The translations under genes were made by a program, and so were the position numbers. Below are positions 25,072 to 33,487 of a DNA stretch of 64,000 nucleotides, piece after piece; the first letter of the stretch is position 1; the number at the start of each line of letters is the position of its first letter. Under the pieces are notes generated by a model. It was not told the origin of the DNA, did no database searches, and was given only the letters and a program-made list of their open reading frames with translations. This DNA comes from JBBQLG01 sp964251665 (lineage in GTDB: Bacteria; Bacteroidota; Bacteroidia; Cytophagales; Spirosomataceae): assembly GCA_964251665.1 (NCBI GenBank), contig CAXUKO010000014.1, forward strand, positions 1 through 64,000. The letters run 5' to 3'.

Positions 25072-25286
25072 ATGGCTATTTTACAGTTTCGTCTCGACCG
25101 CAGCGCTTTTCATGCAGGAACACATGCTGAAACAGAGCACTATCATGTCCGGCAACAACCCGAAACGCCAGTGGAACGATTACAAGCGGCTACCTATCTA
25201 AACAGTGTCGCCTATAAGTTTGACTTAAATAATCCCCCCGGTTAGACCGCAGTGTATTTATAAAGAGAAAGCATGGCCATCGCTAA
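25072..25286 (+). pseudogene. Small conserved-looking gene with a frameshift in a C run
   Basis: From ATG 25072 the frame reads MAILQFRLDRSAFHAGTHA, then PVERLQAATYLNSVAYKF, and stops just after NNPP at 25245. The stop follows a run of six C (25234-25239). With a seventh C the frame continues RLDRSVFIKRKHGHR to TAA at 25284-25286. The restored tail echoes the N-terminal RLDRSAF and gives a basic end, which argues that it was the original reading. The product (about 71 residues) resembles small conserved hypothetical proteins I recall from Cytophagales. It could be a true pseudogene, a slippage-switched gene, or a base missed in sequencing. Confidence 0.6.
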
Positions 25287-25324
25287 ATATCTATTTAGGA
25301 TATACCCACAACTGTAGCCTATAA

Positions 25325-25499
25325 AAGTGCCGTCAGGCACGACATCTTTGTAGAAAATGTATCGTAACGTGGAGCCGGAGTTCCGTAGGAACGGCATCTT
25401 AGGCTCGTTGACAACTATTCAAGATGCCGTTCCTACGGAACTCCGGCTTTCTTTCCCACCTACTTCTTCGCTACAAAGATGTCGTGCCTGACGGCACTT
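25325..25499. repeat. Nested double palindrome upstream of mraY
   Basis: Two perfect inverted repeats lie one inside the other. The outer arms are 29 bp (25325-25353 and 25471-25499, starting AAGTGCCGTCAGGCACGACA). The inner arms are 28 bp (25373-25400 and 25421-25448, starting AGCCGGAGTTCCGTAGGAAC). Both arm types share the core CATCTT next to their inner edge, so one element seems to have inserted into a related one. The 635-bp gap between rplM and mraY otherwise holds only the rplM leader and the small frameshifted gene. Confidence 0.85.
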
Positions 25500-25529
25500 C
25501 TACTCGCTAACGATTAGAAGGCTAAGACC

Positions 25530-26738
25530 TTACCGCAACTTCAGCGTGACCAGGGTGATTACGGCCAGCATAATGCCTACAATCCAGAAGCGGGTGACAA
25601 GTTTGGCTTCATGGTAGCCCTTTTTCTGAAAGTGATGGTGCAGCGGAGACATCAGGAAGATACGCCTGCCTTCACCGTACTTTCGTTTGGTGTAACGGAA
25701 ATAACTAACCTGCATAATTACGGATACGAGTTCGACCAGGAAAATGCCGCACATAATTGGTATGAGCAATTCTTTCCGAATCGCCAGGGCAAGCATTGCA
25801 ATAACGCCCCCCAGCATCAGACTCCCTGTATCGCCCATGAACACCTGCGCCGGGTATGAATTATACCATAGAAATCCTACACAGGCACCCACAAAAGCAG
25901 CACAGAAGATAACCAGTTCGCCCGAATTGGGGATATACATGATATTGAGGTACTGAGACAGAATTTTGTTGCTCGACAGGAACGCCAGCACCCCCAGCGT
26001 CAATCCGATAATAACGGATGTACCGGCCGCCAGCCCGTCGATACCGTCAGTAATGTTGGCCCCGTTAGAAACGGCCGTGATGATGAAAATACATACGATT
26101 ACATAGACAATCCAGGTGTAGCTGTCAGGCAGAATACCGAATAAGAGCGAGCTATAATCGAAGTCATTCGTTTTCACGAACGGAATGGTGGTCAACGTCG
26201 ATTTAATGTCCTGATAGACATCCGGGCCGATGGATGTGCTCAGTAGCCGGGGTTGGTACTTGCGGATTTTGACGTACTGATTGAAATACAGGGTCAAGCC
26301 CACAATCAAACCAAGCCCAACCTGCCCGACCACCTTCAATCGGCCTGGCAAGCCCTCTTTATTCTTCCTGAAAACCTTGATGTAATCGTCCAGAAAACCG
26401 ATCATCCCCGTCCAAATCGTTGAGACGATGGCTAGGATAATATAGACGTTTGAGAGTTTGGCAAACAGCAGTACCGGGATCAACAGCGATGCCAGAATGA
26501 TGAAGCCCCCCATAGTGGGTGTGCCCCGTTTCTGCATCTGCCCTTCCAGCCCGAGGTCGCGAATTTCCTCACCAATCTGAAGGGTGCGCAGGTAGTCGAT
26601 GATCCGGCGGCCGAAAATAGCCGCAATCAGCAGCGACAAGATAACGGCCCCGAGCGCCCGGAATGAGATATACTGAAAGACGCCGGCGCCAGGAAAGTCA
26701 AACGCACGGTCCAGGTATTGAAACAGGTAATAGAACAT
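25530..26738 (-). CDS. mraY: Phospho-N-acetylmuramoyl-pentapeptide transferase
   Basis: A 402-residue polytopic enzyme that makes lipid I from UDP-MurNAc-pentapeptide and undecaprenyl phosphate. Characteristic segments are QKRGTPTMGGFIIL, FLDDYIKVFRKNKEGLPGRLK (the double Asp), NGANITDGIDGLAAGT, PAQVFMGDTGSLMLGG and MSPLHHHFQKKGYHEAK (the HHH motif). The frame extends to 26822 but that part is an octamer-repeat region; the ATG at 26738 (MFYYLFQYLDRAF) is the normal Bacteroidota start. It is the last gene of the proximal dcw half. Confidence 0.97.
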   Translation of the reverse strand: MFYYLFQYLDRAFDFPGAGVFQYISFRALGAVILSLLIAAIFGRRIIDYLRTLQIGEEIRDLGLEGQMQKRGTPTMGGFIILASLLIPVLLFAKLSNVYIILAIVSTIWTGMIGFLDDYIKVFRKNKEGLPGRLKVVGQVGLGLIVGLTLYFNQYVKIRKYQPRLLSTSIGPDVYQDIKSTLTTIPFVKTNDFDYSSLLFGILPDSYTWIVYVIVCIFIITAVSNGANITDGIDGLAAGTSVIIGLTLGVLAFLSSNKILSQYLNIMYIPNSGELVIFCAAFVGACVGFLWYNSYPAQVFMGDTGSLMLGGVIAMLALAIRKELLIPIMCGIFLVELVSVIMQVSYFRYTKRKYGEGRRIFLMSPLHHHFQKKGYHEAKLVTRFWIVGIMLAVITLVTLKLR

Positions 26739-26743
26739 ACGGG

Positions 26744-26854
26744 TTGAATGAGTGAATGGCGAATGAGTGAATGAGTGAATGAGTGAATCATTCAGTCTAA
26801 GTAGACTGGCAATACGATTCACTCATTTACCATTCGCTCATTGGCTCATTCATT
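26744..26854. repeat. Octamer (GAGTGAAT) tandem and inverted repeat region
   Basis: Between murE and mraY lie four or more copies of GAGTGAAT in tandem (26750-26788), an inner AGTCTAAGTAGACT palindrome, then degenerate copies in inverted orientation (ATTCACTCATT, ATTCGCTCATT, GCTCATTCATT). The unit can fold into a long imperfect hairpin. The octamers are too short and unspaced for CRISPR. Confidence 0.8.
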
Positions 26855-26873
26855 ACAGGTCAAAGGTAAGCGA

Positions 26874-28346
26874 TTATCGGTTGGCAAAAGTCTCGCGCAA
26901 TACCTGCCGATCATCGAAGTCATGTTTAACGCCCTGAATTTCCTGATACGTTTCATGGCCTTTGCCCGCTACCAGGATGATATCCTGAGGGTGAGCTAGC
27001 GAAACGGCTTTTGCGATGGCTTCGCGCCGGTCTTCAATTGTCAGGGTCTTCTTATAGTCGATTGGCGGTATACCGGCCTGCATCTGTTCCAGAATGGCCA
27101 TTGGGTCTTCGTTACGGGGGTTATCAGACGTCAAAATCACACGGTCGCTGAACCGACAGGCGATTTCAGCCATAACGGGACGTTTGGCAGCGTCGCGGTT
27201 ACCGCCACAGCCTACCACCGTAATGATCTGCGGTCGGCGCCCCAAATCGTCGCCCTGACGTAATCCGTCGATGGTTTCGAGTACATTTTGCAGCGCATCA
27301 GGGGTATGCGCATAATCGACGATGCCGACAACCTGTTCCGGTGAGACAACCTGCTCGAAACGCCCCGGTGGGGGCATCAGTCCCGACAACTGCGTTAGTA
27401 CTTCTTCAGGATCTTCGCCCAGTAATACGGCGGCTCCATACACGGCCAACAGGTTATAGGCATTGAACCGGCCGATCAGTTTGAACCACACATCGCGCCC
27501 ATCGATATCCATCTGTAGCCCAAATAAACTATCGGCCAAGAGTTTACCTTTAAACGTAGCCAATGTTTGCAGGGAATAACTCTCCTTACGGGCTGCCGTG
27601 TTCTGGAGCATTACCATGCCGCGTTTATCATCAATATTGACCAGCGCGAAGGCCGACGCAGGCAACTGATCGAAAAACCCTTTCTTAGCTTTTATATAGT
27701 TATCGAACGTCTTATGAAAGTCGAGATGATCGTGGGTGATATTGGTAAAAATACCCCCGGCAAAGCTCAGTCCGGCAATGCGTTCCTGCACCACTGCGTG
27801 TGAACTCACCTCCATAAACACGTGCGTACAGCCATGTTGCAGCATCTGAACAAGTAGTTCATTGGTTGTAACAACATCGGGTGTCGTATGGGTAGCCGGA
27901 ATTACCTGCTCATCAATCTGGTTCTGGACCGTCGAGAGTAGCCCACACCGATAGCCACGCGCCCGAAACAGGCGAAAAAGCAGCGTGGCAACAGACGTTT
28001 TACCGTTAGTGCCCGTTACGCCAATTACCTTCAGTTTCCGGGTCGGCTGATCGTAGAAGTTAGCCGCTGCCAGCCCCAGAGCCCTAGCTGAGTCAGCAAC
28101 CTGAACGTATGTCACATCGGGTGCTGTGTCGGCCGGTATCTCTTCGCACAGGATAGCGGCAGCTCCCTGTTGACTAGCGGTGCTGATGAAACGGTGCCCG
28201 TCGGTAATAGTGCCCCGAACAGCCACAAACAAGCTGCCCGGCCCCACCCTGCGAGAATCCATAGTGACGCCAGTGATGCCAGCTTCCATACTACCAGCAG
28301 TCGATAGCAGCGGAATTTTATAGAGAAGATCTTTGAGTTGTTTCAA
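26874..28346 (-). CDS. murE: UDP-N-acetylmuramoyl-L-alanyl-D-glutamate--2,6-diaminopimelate ligase
   Basis: A 490-residue Mur ligase. The P-loop is IGVTGTNGKTSVATLL (about 108-123), the central domain has the ITHDHLDFHKTFDNYIKAKK segment with the carbamylated Lys, and the C-terminal LTSDNPRNEDPMAI carries DNPR. DNPR is the known marker for meso-diaminopimelate, so the stem peptide here is the DAP type. It follows the PBP gene across a 134-nt gap filled by a long palindrome. Confidence 0.96.
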   Translation of the reverse strand: MKQLKDLLYKIPLLSTAGSMEAGITGVTMDSRRVGPGSLFVAVRGTITDGHRFISTASQQGAAAILCEEIPADTAPDVTYVQVADSARALGLAAANFYDQPTRKLKVIGVTGTNGKTSVATLLFRLFRARGYRCGLLSTVQNQIDEQVIPATHTTPDVVTTNELLVQMLQHGCTHVFMEVSSHAVVQERIAGLSFAGGIFTNITHDHLDFHKTFDNYIKAKKGFFDQLPASAFALVNIDDKRGMVMLQNTAARKESYSLQTLATFKGKLLADSLFGLQMDIDGRDVWFKLIGRFNAYNLLAVYGAAVLLGEDPEEVLTQLSGLMPPPGRFEQVVSPEQVVGIVDYAHTPDALQNVLETIDGLRQGDDLGRRPQIITVVGCGGNRDAAKRPVMAEIACRFSDRVILTSDNPRNEDPMAILEQMQAGIPPIDYKKTLTIEDRREAIAKAVSLAHPQDIILVAGKGHETYQEIQGVKHDFDDRQVLRETFANR

Positions 28347-28377
28347 ACGGGAATTGATTTGTAGTTGAAAGAAGCAC

Positions 28378-28480
28378 TTTTGTCATCCTGAGCGGTCCGC
28401 CGGTGCGGCACGAAGGATCTTAGCGGGTGGGTATCTAAGATCCTTCGTGCCGCACCGGCGGACCGCTCAGGATGACAAAA
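28378..28480. repeat. 46-bp-arm perfect palindrome between PBP gene and murE
   Basis: Left arm 28378-28423 (TTTTGTCATCCTGAGCGGTC..., ending GGATCTTAG) and right arm 28435-28480 are exact reverse complements over 46 bp around an 11-nt loop. It abuts the PBP stop codon at 28481. The outer GTCATCCTGAGC and inner GAAGGATCTTAG resemble a palindrome family widespread in bacterial genomes. Inside an operon, its RNA would form a very stable hairpin. Confidence 0.92.
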
Positions 28481-30592
28481 TTACTGAAGCGTTAATGTAA
28501 TCTCTTTACTGCCGGTGCTGACTGAAGCCGTACCGGGCGGAATGGATTGTTCGGCGACTTTGCCCACGCCTGCTACCATTACCCGGAAGCCTCGATTTTC
28601 GAGTAATGGGAGTGCATCACGGAGAGGCAGGCCCCGCACATCGGGAACCTGATCGGGCCGGTTAGCCTGACTCTGCCAGTGACGACTGTCTAACCGACGT
28701 ACATACCCTTCGGCCGACGGCTGACTATCTAATTTGAGTTCGGTACTGATGATATGCAGATCATCGGCGTAACCAGCTTTTAAGTCATTCGGCGTTGCTG
28801 CCAGACGCGGGCGGGCGGGCATAGGCGCATGCATACCAATATCGTAGGCAACAATCCGGTCGGATATTTCTTTGAACACCGGTGCCGACACACTACCCGC
28901 CATCAGCAGGTCGATGTTGTTGCCGCGCGGGTTATCAACCATCACCAAACAACTGTATTTGGGTCGGTCAGCCGGAAAATAGCCGATGAACGACGTATAA
29001 TAATTACCAGCCTGATAGTCGCCGTTAATAAATTTCTGCGCTGTTCCGGTTTTACCGGCAATTTTATAGTGCGGATTGGCAATGTGCCGGGCCGTTCCCC
29101 GTTCCACTACGCCTTCCATCATGCGCTTCACCTGCTGAATCACTTTAGGCGAAGCAATGGGTTCGGGGGCGGTGTAGGGCGTCATTTCTTCCACTACCTC
29201 GTCGGCTAATTTTACCTGCTTCACCAGCATCGGCCGTACCCAATATCCGTTGTTGGCTACAGCGTTGTAAAAAGTTAACATCTGCAACGGCGTAATCTGC
29301 ATTTCATAGCCGCGTGACATGAACGACAGCGATACCTTACTCCAGCCTTTTGAGTCGGGGTTGTACATCACCGGCGACACTTCCCCTTTCATGTGAATAC
29401 CGGTTTTCTCGGTCAGGTGAAACCGGCGGAGGTAACTGCAATACAACTCCTGCTTGTTGAAAAAATGGGACATCAACAGTTGAATACCCACATTCGACGA
29501 TTTCTCAAATACCTGCTGTGCAGTGATCGTCCCGGCTCCTTTGTGACCAGCTTCTTTAATGGTAATGCCATGATACTGAAGGCTCCCACCGCCGGTAGGA
29601 ACCATCGTATTAGGGGAAATAGCTTTCTCCTCCAGCAAGGCCATCATCGTTGCCAGTTTAAAGGTTGAGCCGGGATCAGTACGGCCCGTTAGCGCGTGGT
29701 TGAATGTTTCGTAATACTTTCCATCACTGAGCCGGGACAAGTTGGCCATCGCCCTGATTTCGCCCGTGGCTACTTCCATTACCAGCACACAGCCTTTATC
29801 GGCATTATAGCTTGTCAATGCATTTTTCAGGGCGGTTTCGGCCATATCCTGAAAATTTACATCAAGGGTCGTGTACAGGTCCAGTCCTGGTTCAGGCTTG
29901 GTACTCTGATCGTCATCCACGGGTTTACGAACGCCCCCGGCCAGCACCTCTACCAGGCCGATACCATCTTTACCTGCCAGCTGCGATTGAAAACTGGCTT
30001 CCAGACCGATAAGCCCCCGATTAGTCTTAGGGTCCATGTCGCCAATGGTACGTTTGGCCATCTGGGCAAAGGGATGATACCGTTCATAGTACGCCCGTAA
30101 AGCTCCGCCCCGAGCCGGTATCTTTTTATCTCGGCGAAAGAATGGCCATTTCAACAATTTTTGCCGCTCCTGGAATGTGATACGCCGGTGGTTCATGAGT
30201 ACGTACTTCCGGCCGCTTTGCCTCGCCGAACGCACCAGATCCGTGTACTCCCGGGCAGGTTTATCATGAAAAATCCGGGCCATAATCAGCCCTAAGGAAT
30301 CTACTTTCGCGCTAAAATAATCGTCTTTCGCTACGCGCGGATCAATACCAACTTCATATGTAGGCAATGAGGTGGCCAGTAAGCTCGTATCACGGGCAAA
30401 AATATTACCCCGCATGGCCCGCAGTGTATCCTGCCGAATCTGGAAACCTTCAATGCGCTGATTCCAGTATTTGCCGTTGTATTGCTGAAAAAACTGCACA
30501 TACACCAGCCGAATCGGGATGGCAACGGCTACAATCAGCACGAAAACGAAGGCATGAGTGGCCCGACGGAGAATGTCACTTTTAATATTCAT
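28481..30592 (-). CDS. ftsI: Septal penicillin-binding protein (class B PBP, FtsI-like) with PASTA domain
   Basis: A 703-residue class B transpeptidase. One N-terminal membrane helix (about 12-34, FVFVLIVAVAIPIRLVYVQF) precedes the PBP dimerisation domain with the RGNIFARD motif (61-68). The catalytic triad motifs are STFK (309-312, Ser309), SSN (365-367) and KTGT (514-517). A single PASTA domain (about 638-703, VPDVRGLPLRDALPLLENRG) ends the protein. It crosslinks septal peptidoglycan with FtsW. Its start overlaps ftsL by 11 nt. Confidence 0.94.
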   Translation of the reverse strand: MNIKSDILRRATHAFVFVLIVAVAIPIRLVYVQFFQQYNGKYWNQRIEGFQIRQDTLRAMRGNIFARDTSLLATSLPTYEVGIDPRVAKDDYFSAKVDSLGLIMARIFHDKPAREYTDLVRSARQSGRKYVLMNHRRITFQERQKLLKWPFFRRDKKIPARGGALRAYYERYHPFAQMAKRTIGDMDPKTNRGLIGLEASFQSQLAGKDGIGLVEVLAGGVRKPVDDDQSTKPEPGLDLYTTLDVNFQDMAETALKNALTSYNADKGCVLVMEVATGEIRAMANLSRLSDGKYYETFNHALTGRTDPGSTFKLATMMALLEEKAISPNTMVPTGGGSLQYHGITIKEAGHKGAGTITAQQVFEKSSNVGIQLLMSHFFNKQELYCSYLRRFHLTEKTGIHMKGEVSPVMYNPDSKGWSKVSLSFMSRGYEMQITPLQMLTFYNAVANNGYWVRPMLVKQVKLADEVVEEMTPYTAPEPIASPKVIQQVKRMMEGVVERGTARHIANPHYKIAGKTGTAQKFINGDYQAGNYYTSFIGYFPADRPKYSCLVMVDNPRGNNIDLLMAGSVSAPVFKEISDRIVAYDIGMHAPMPARPRLAATPNDLKAGYADDLHIISTELKLDSQPSAEGYVRRLDSRHWQSQANRPDQVPDVRGLPLRDALPLLENRGFRVMVAGVGKVAEQSIPPGTASVSTGSKEITLTLQ

Positions 30593-30989
30593 TGGCTTTC
30601 ACAACAATTTTCTGCGGAGGTGTCTGACTGTCGCTCAAGCCTGATTCGGCCACTCGTTTAGCAATTTCCGACTGTTTCCCACTCTTCATAAACTCAGCTT
30701 GCGTCGTGCGGTATTCGGCCCGCGCTTCGTCCACGTCAGCTTTAGTACGCTGAATGCGCCGGACGAGACGTTCGGCATTGTGGTTCAGACCAATATATAC
30801 AATCAGCAGCACCGATACCCAGATGATGCGGTTCAAGTGGCGAATGGGCCAGAGGTTATCCGGTCCGAACAGCCGATCCAAGCCTATAGCTTCGTTCAGC
30901 CAGTTCTGCATCCGGTTCGGACGTTTCTGCCGACGGGCTTTGCCGGTTGGCAGAGGTTGGGACTGCGTTTTAAAGGTGTTCTGCGCCAT
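30582..30989 (-). CDS. ftsL: FtsL-like cell division protein
   Basis: A 135-residue bitopic protein in the FtsL position between rsmH and ftsI. A basic N-terminal tail (TGKARRQKRPNRMQNWL) leads to one membrane helix (LNRIIWVSVLLIVYIGL, about 52-68) and a heptad-like coiled coil (AERLVRRIQRTKADVDEARA, about 72-91). Sequence alone is weakly conserved, as usual for FtsL; layout and operon position carry the call. It would hold FtsQ, FtsW and the PBP together at the septum. Confidence 0.75.
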   Translation of the reverse strand: MAQNTFKTQSQPLPTGKARRQKRPNRMQNWLNEAIGLDRLFGPDNLWPIRHLNRIIWVSVLLIVYIGLNHNAERLVRRIQRTKADVDEARAEYRTTQAEFMKSGKQSEIAKRVAESGLSDSQTPPQKIVVKANEY

Positions 30990-31125
30990 GGTGTTTACCT
31001 CACCCCAACCCCTCTCCTAAAACAAGAGGGGGAGCAGACTCGGTATGTTTTGCTGCTCAAAGTTATGTTATCGCTCACTCCGCTCCTGTTTTGGGAGAGA
31101 GACAGGAACGGCCGTTGCCGTGAGG
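30990..31125. repeat. Degenerate CCTCTCC-type inverted repeat between rsmH and ftsL
   Basis: The gap holds an imperfect palindrome: CTCACCCCAACCCCTCTCC and AAAACAAGAGGGGG on one side, and CTCCTGTTTTGGGAGAGAGA on the other. It looks like a decayed copy of a CTCACCCC/CCTCTCC repeat family found in many bacterial genomes. I see no gene in it. Confidence 0.55.
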
Positions 31126-31130
31126 TACAT

Positions 31131-32057
31131 TTACACCCGTTCGGCAATGCGCAATTTCGCACTCCGGGCGCGGGGATTACGTAAGACCTCATCCGGGTCG
31201 GCCTCAATGGGCTTCCGGGTAATGGCCCGCAGCGGCTTCAACTCATTACCATACAGATCCTTCTCGACTTCACCCTGAAATTTACCCTTATTGATAAAGT
31301 TCTTTACCAGGCGATCTTCGAGCGAGTGATAGGCCATCACAACTAACCGCCCACCGGGAGCCAGCACATCGGGCACCTGTTCCAGAAATTCCTCCAGCGC
31401 TTTCAGTTCTTCGTTTACCTCAATGCGCAACGCCTGAAAAACCTGCGCATAGTATTTGTTTTCCTTACCCCGGGGGGCATACCGCTGCAAAACGGCCTTC
31501 AGATCATTAACGGTCTGAATCGGTTTATTCGTCCGTGCAGCCACTAAAGCTGCTGCCAGTGTTTTGGCGTTCGTGACTTCGCCATACATACCCAGAATTT
31601 TATGCAGTTCGGCTTCGGGATAAGTATTCACCACCTGCCGGGCCGTACGGTCGGCGTTCTGGTTCATTCGCATGTCCAAGTCGGCATCGAAACGGGTGGA
31701 AAATCCCCGTTCCGGCGTGTCGATCTGATGCGATGAAATTCCCAGATCGGCCAGTATACCGTCTACTTCTTTGATGCCGTACAGGCGCATATACCGTTTC
31801 AGGTTGCGAAAATTAGCCGCAACGAACGTCAGCCGGGGGTCATTGATCGCGTCGGCATTGGCTTTCGCGTCGGCATCCTGGTCGAAACCGAATAAGCGCC
31901 CGGATTTACCCTCTCTCGCTTCCAGCCGTTGCAACAACGCCTGGCTGTGCCCTCCCCCGCCGAAGGTAACGTCAATATAAACACCACCGGGTTGCAGATT
32001 AAGGCCCTCCAGGCAGGCATCGAGCAACACGGGGTCGTGATAAGTGGTAGGGGTCAT
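31131..32057 (-). CDS. rsmH: 16S rRNA (cytosine(1402)-N(4))-methyltransferase
   Basis: A 308-residue RsmH (MraW). The N-terminal YHDPVLLDACLEGL is followed by the SAM motif TFGGGGHSQALLQ (29-41). DLGISSHQIDTPERGFSTR and RMNQNADRTARQVVN are family-specific, as is the late MAYHSLEDRLVKNFI. It methylates C1402 in the ribosomal P site. It opens the proximal dcw half; no mraZ lies upstream, where a divergent thioredoxin-like gene begins instead. Confidence 0.97.
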   Translation of the reverse strand: MTPTTYHDPVLLDACLEGLNLQPGGVYIDVTFGGGGHSQALLQRLEAREGKSGRLFGFDQDADAKANADAINDPRLTFVAANFRNLKRYMRLYGIKEVDGILADLGISSHQIDTPERGFSTRFDADLDMRMNQNADRTARQVVNTYPEAELHKILGMYGEVTNAKTLAAALVAARTNKPIQTVNDLKAVLQRYAPRGKENKYYAQVFQALRIEVNEELKALEEFLEQVPDVLAPGGRLVVMAYHSLEDRLVKNFINKGKFQGEVEKDLYGNELKPLRAITRKPIEADPDEVLRNPRARSAKLRIAERV

Positions 32058-32088
32058 ATCCTGAACTATCCGTTTTTTGGGGTCGTTA

Positions 32089-32096
32089 CAAACTTA
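32089..32096 (-). promoter_or_regulatory. Putative -7 element for rsmH operon
   Basis: TAAGTTTG on the minus strand, an exact TAnnTTTG, about 31 nt before the rsmH ATG. No clear TTTG is found at the -33 position. Confidence 0.4.
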
Positions 32097-32160
32097 CCAA
32101 TTTCGGCGTTACGGTACGGGCGCTGCCGCAAAAGATGATCCGATAGTTTATCTTGCAACC

Positions 32161-33405
32161 ATGAAAAAGACTGTTCTTCTGTTTATTCTGCTGTTTAGCG
32201 GAGTAGTTCTGTCAAGCAACGCACAAACACCGGCTGGTATGAAACCCGGTATCTGGCGGGCCGTTCTGAAAACGCCGGGTGGCGACCTGCCTTTCGGTTT
32301 GCTGATCTGGCCTAACTCCGATAAGACCACGTATCAGACCTACGCGTTTAACGGACTGGAGCAGTTACCAATGGATGCCGCTACAATACAGGGCGACTCT
32401 ATCCACATTCCAATGGCACTTTTTGAATCGGAACTGGTCGCGAAAGTAAATGACAAAGTGCTGAAGGGCTATTGGCGTCGTCGGCGTACAGGACAGCAAT
32501 ACCAGATTATGCCATTTGAGGCCCGCCTGAACCAGTTGGAGCGTTTTCAACCGAAAGCGGCAACTGGTGGCCAGCCGATGAATGTTTCCGGGAAGTGGAA
32601 TACCACCTTCCGCTCGGCTGATGGCAGTTCATACGAAGCGGTCGGTGTATTTAACCAGCAGGAGAACCGCGTGACGGGTACCTTCCTGACAACGACCGGC
32701 GACTACCGGTATCTGGAAGGCAACGTGTTTGGCGATAGCCTCTTTCTCTCCTGTTTCGACGGCTCCCATGCATTTCTGTTCAAAGCCAAGGTTAGCAGTG
32801 ACCGGCAGTTGACAGGCACGTTTAATTCGGGCTTTACAGGCTTTGAGACGTGGACCGCCAAATTTGACCCGAACGCGGAGTTACCCGATGCAAACTCACT
32901 TACGTTTCTGAAGCCGGGCGAAAAAACGTTGGCTTTTGCCTTTCCCGAACCGAATGGCAATCCGGTTTCATTAAACAATGATCGCTTTAAAGACAAGGTG
33001 ACGATTGTCCAGATTTTGGGAACGTGGTGCCCTAACTGCATGGATGAGACTATGTTTCTGAGCCCCTGGTATAAAAAGAATAAAAGCCGGGGCGTTGAAG
33101 TCGTTGGTCTGGCGTTTGAGAAAACCGCCGAGATGGCAGAATCCGGCCCAAAGATCGAGCGGATGAAGCAACGGTTCAAAATCGATTATCCGGTGGCATT
33201 GGCTGGTACTAACAATAAAGCTGAGGCCTCAAAATCGCTGCCTGCCCTGAACCGTGTAGTGGCGTTTCCAACCACGATTTTTATCGATAAAAAGGGCAAC
33301 GTCCGGCAAATTCACACTGGCTTTTCGGGACCGGGCACTGGTCCGTATTATGATAAATTCGTAGATGAGTTCAACCGGCTGGTTGATAAGTTGCTGGCGG
33401 AGTAG
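32161..33405 (+). CDS. TlpA-like secreted thioredoxin-fold protein
   Basis: A 414-residue exported protein. The signal peptide is KKTVLLFILLFSGVVLSSNA (cleavage near residue 22). About 240 residues of beta-rich sequence follow, then a TlpA/ResA-type thioredoxin domain with the redox motif WCPNC (Cys290, Cys293) and the cis-Pro in VVAFPTTIFIDKKG. It probably reduces or oxidises disulfides in the periplasm. The ATG at 32161 is chosen because the signal peptide begins there; the frame extends to 32077. It diverges from rsmH. Confidence 0.86.
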   Translation: MKKTVLLFILLFSGVVLSSNAQTPAGMKPGIWRAVLKTPGGDLPFGLLIWPNSDKTTYQTYAFNGLEQLPMDAATIQGDSIHIPMALFESELVAKVNDKVLKGYWRRRRTGQQYQIMPFEARLNQLERFQPKAATGGQPMNVSGKWNTTFRSADGSSYEAVGVFNQQENRVTGTFLTTTGDYRYLEGNVFGDSLFLSCFDGSHAFLFKAKVSSDRQLTGTFNSGFTGFETWTAKFDPNAELPDANSLTFLKPGEKTLAFAFPEPNGNPVSLNNDRFKDKVTIVQILGTWCPNCMDETMFLSPWYKKNKSRGVEVVGLAFEKTAEMAESGPKIERMKQRFKIDYPVALAGTNNKAEASKSLPALNRVVAFPTTIFIDKKGNVRQIHTGFSGPGTGPYYDKFVDEFNRLVDKLLAE

Positions 33406-33408
33406 CGT

Positions 33409-33447
33409 TTCTTATAGCGGACGACTTTAAGTCGTCCGCTATAAGAA
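33409..33447. terminator. Near-perfect palindrome / shared convergent terminator
   Basis: Arms of 19 bp (33409-33427 and 33429-33447; TTCTTATAGCGGACGACTT) leave a single central base. It lies between the convergent tlpA-like and SGNH genes. It can serve as a terminator but its near-complete symmetry also fits another dispersed palindrome family. Confidence 0.6.
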
Positions 33448-33487
33448 CAGTCGATTTGGTTATAAAGCGTTTCGGGAGGACAAACTG

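Noticed and set aside
26744..26854. Possible CRISPR array from the repeated GAGTGAAT units
   Set aside because: Units are 8 nt, directly adjacent, without spacers, and no cas genes are present.
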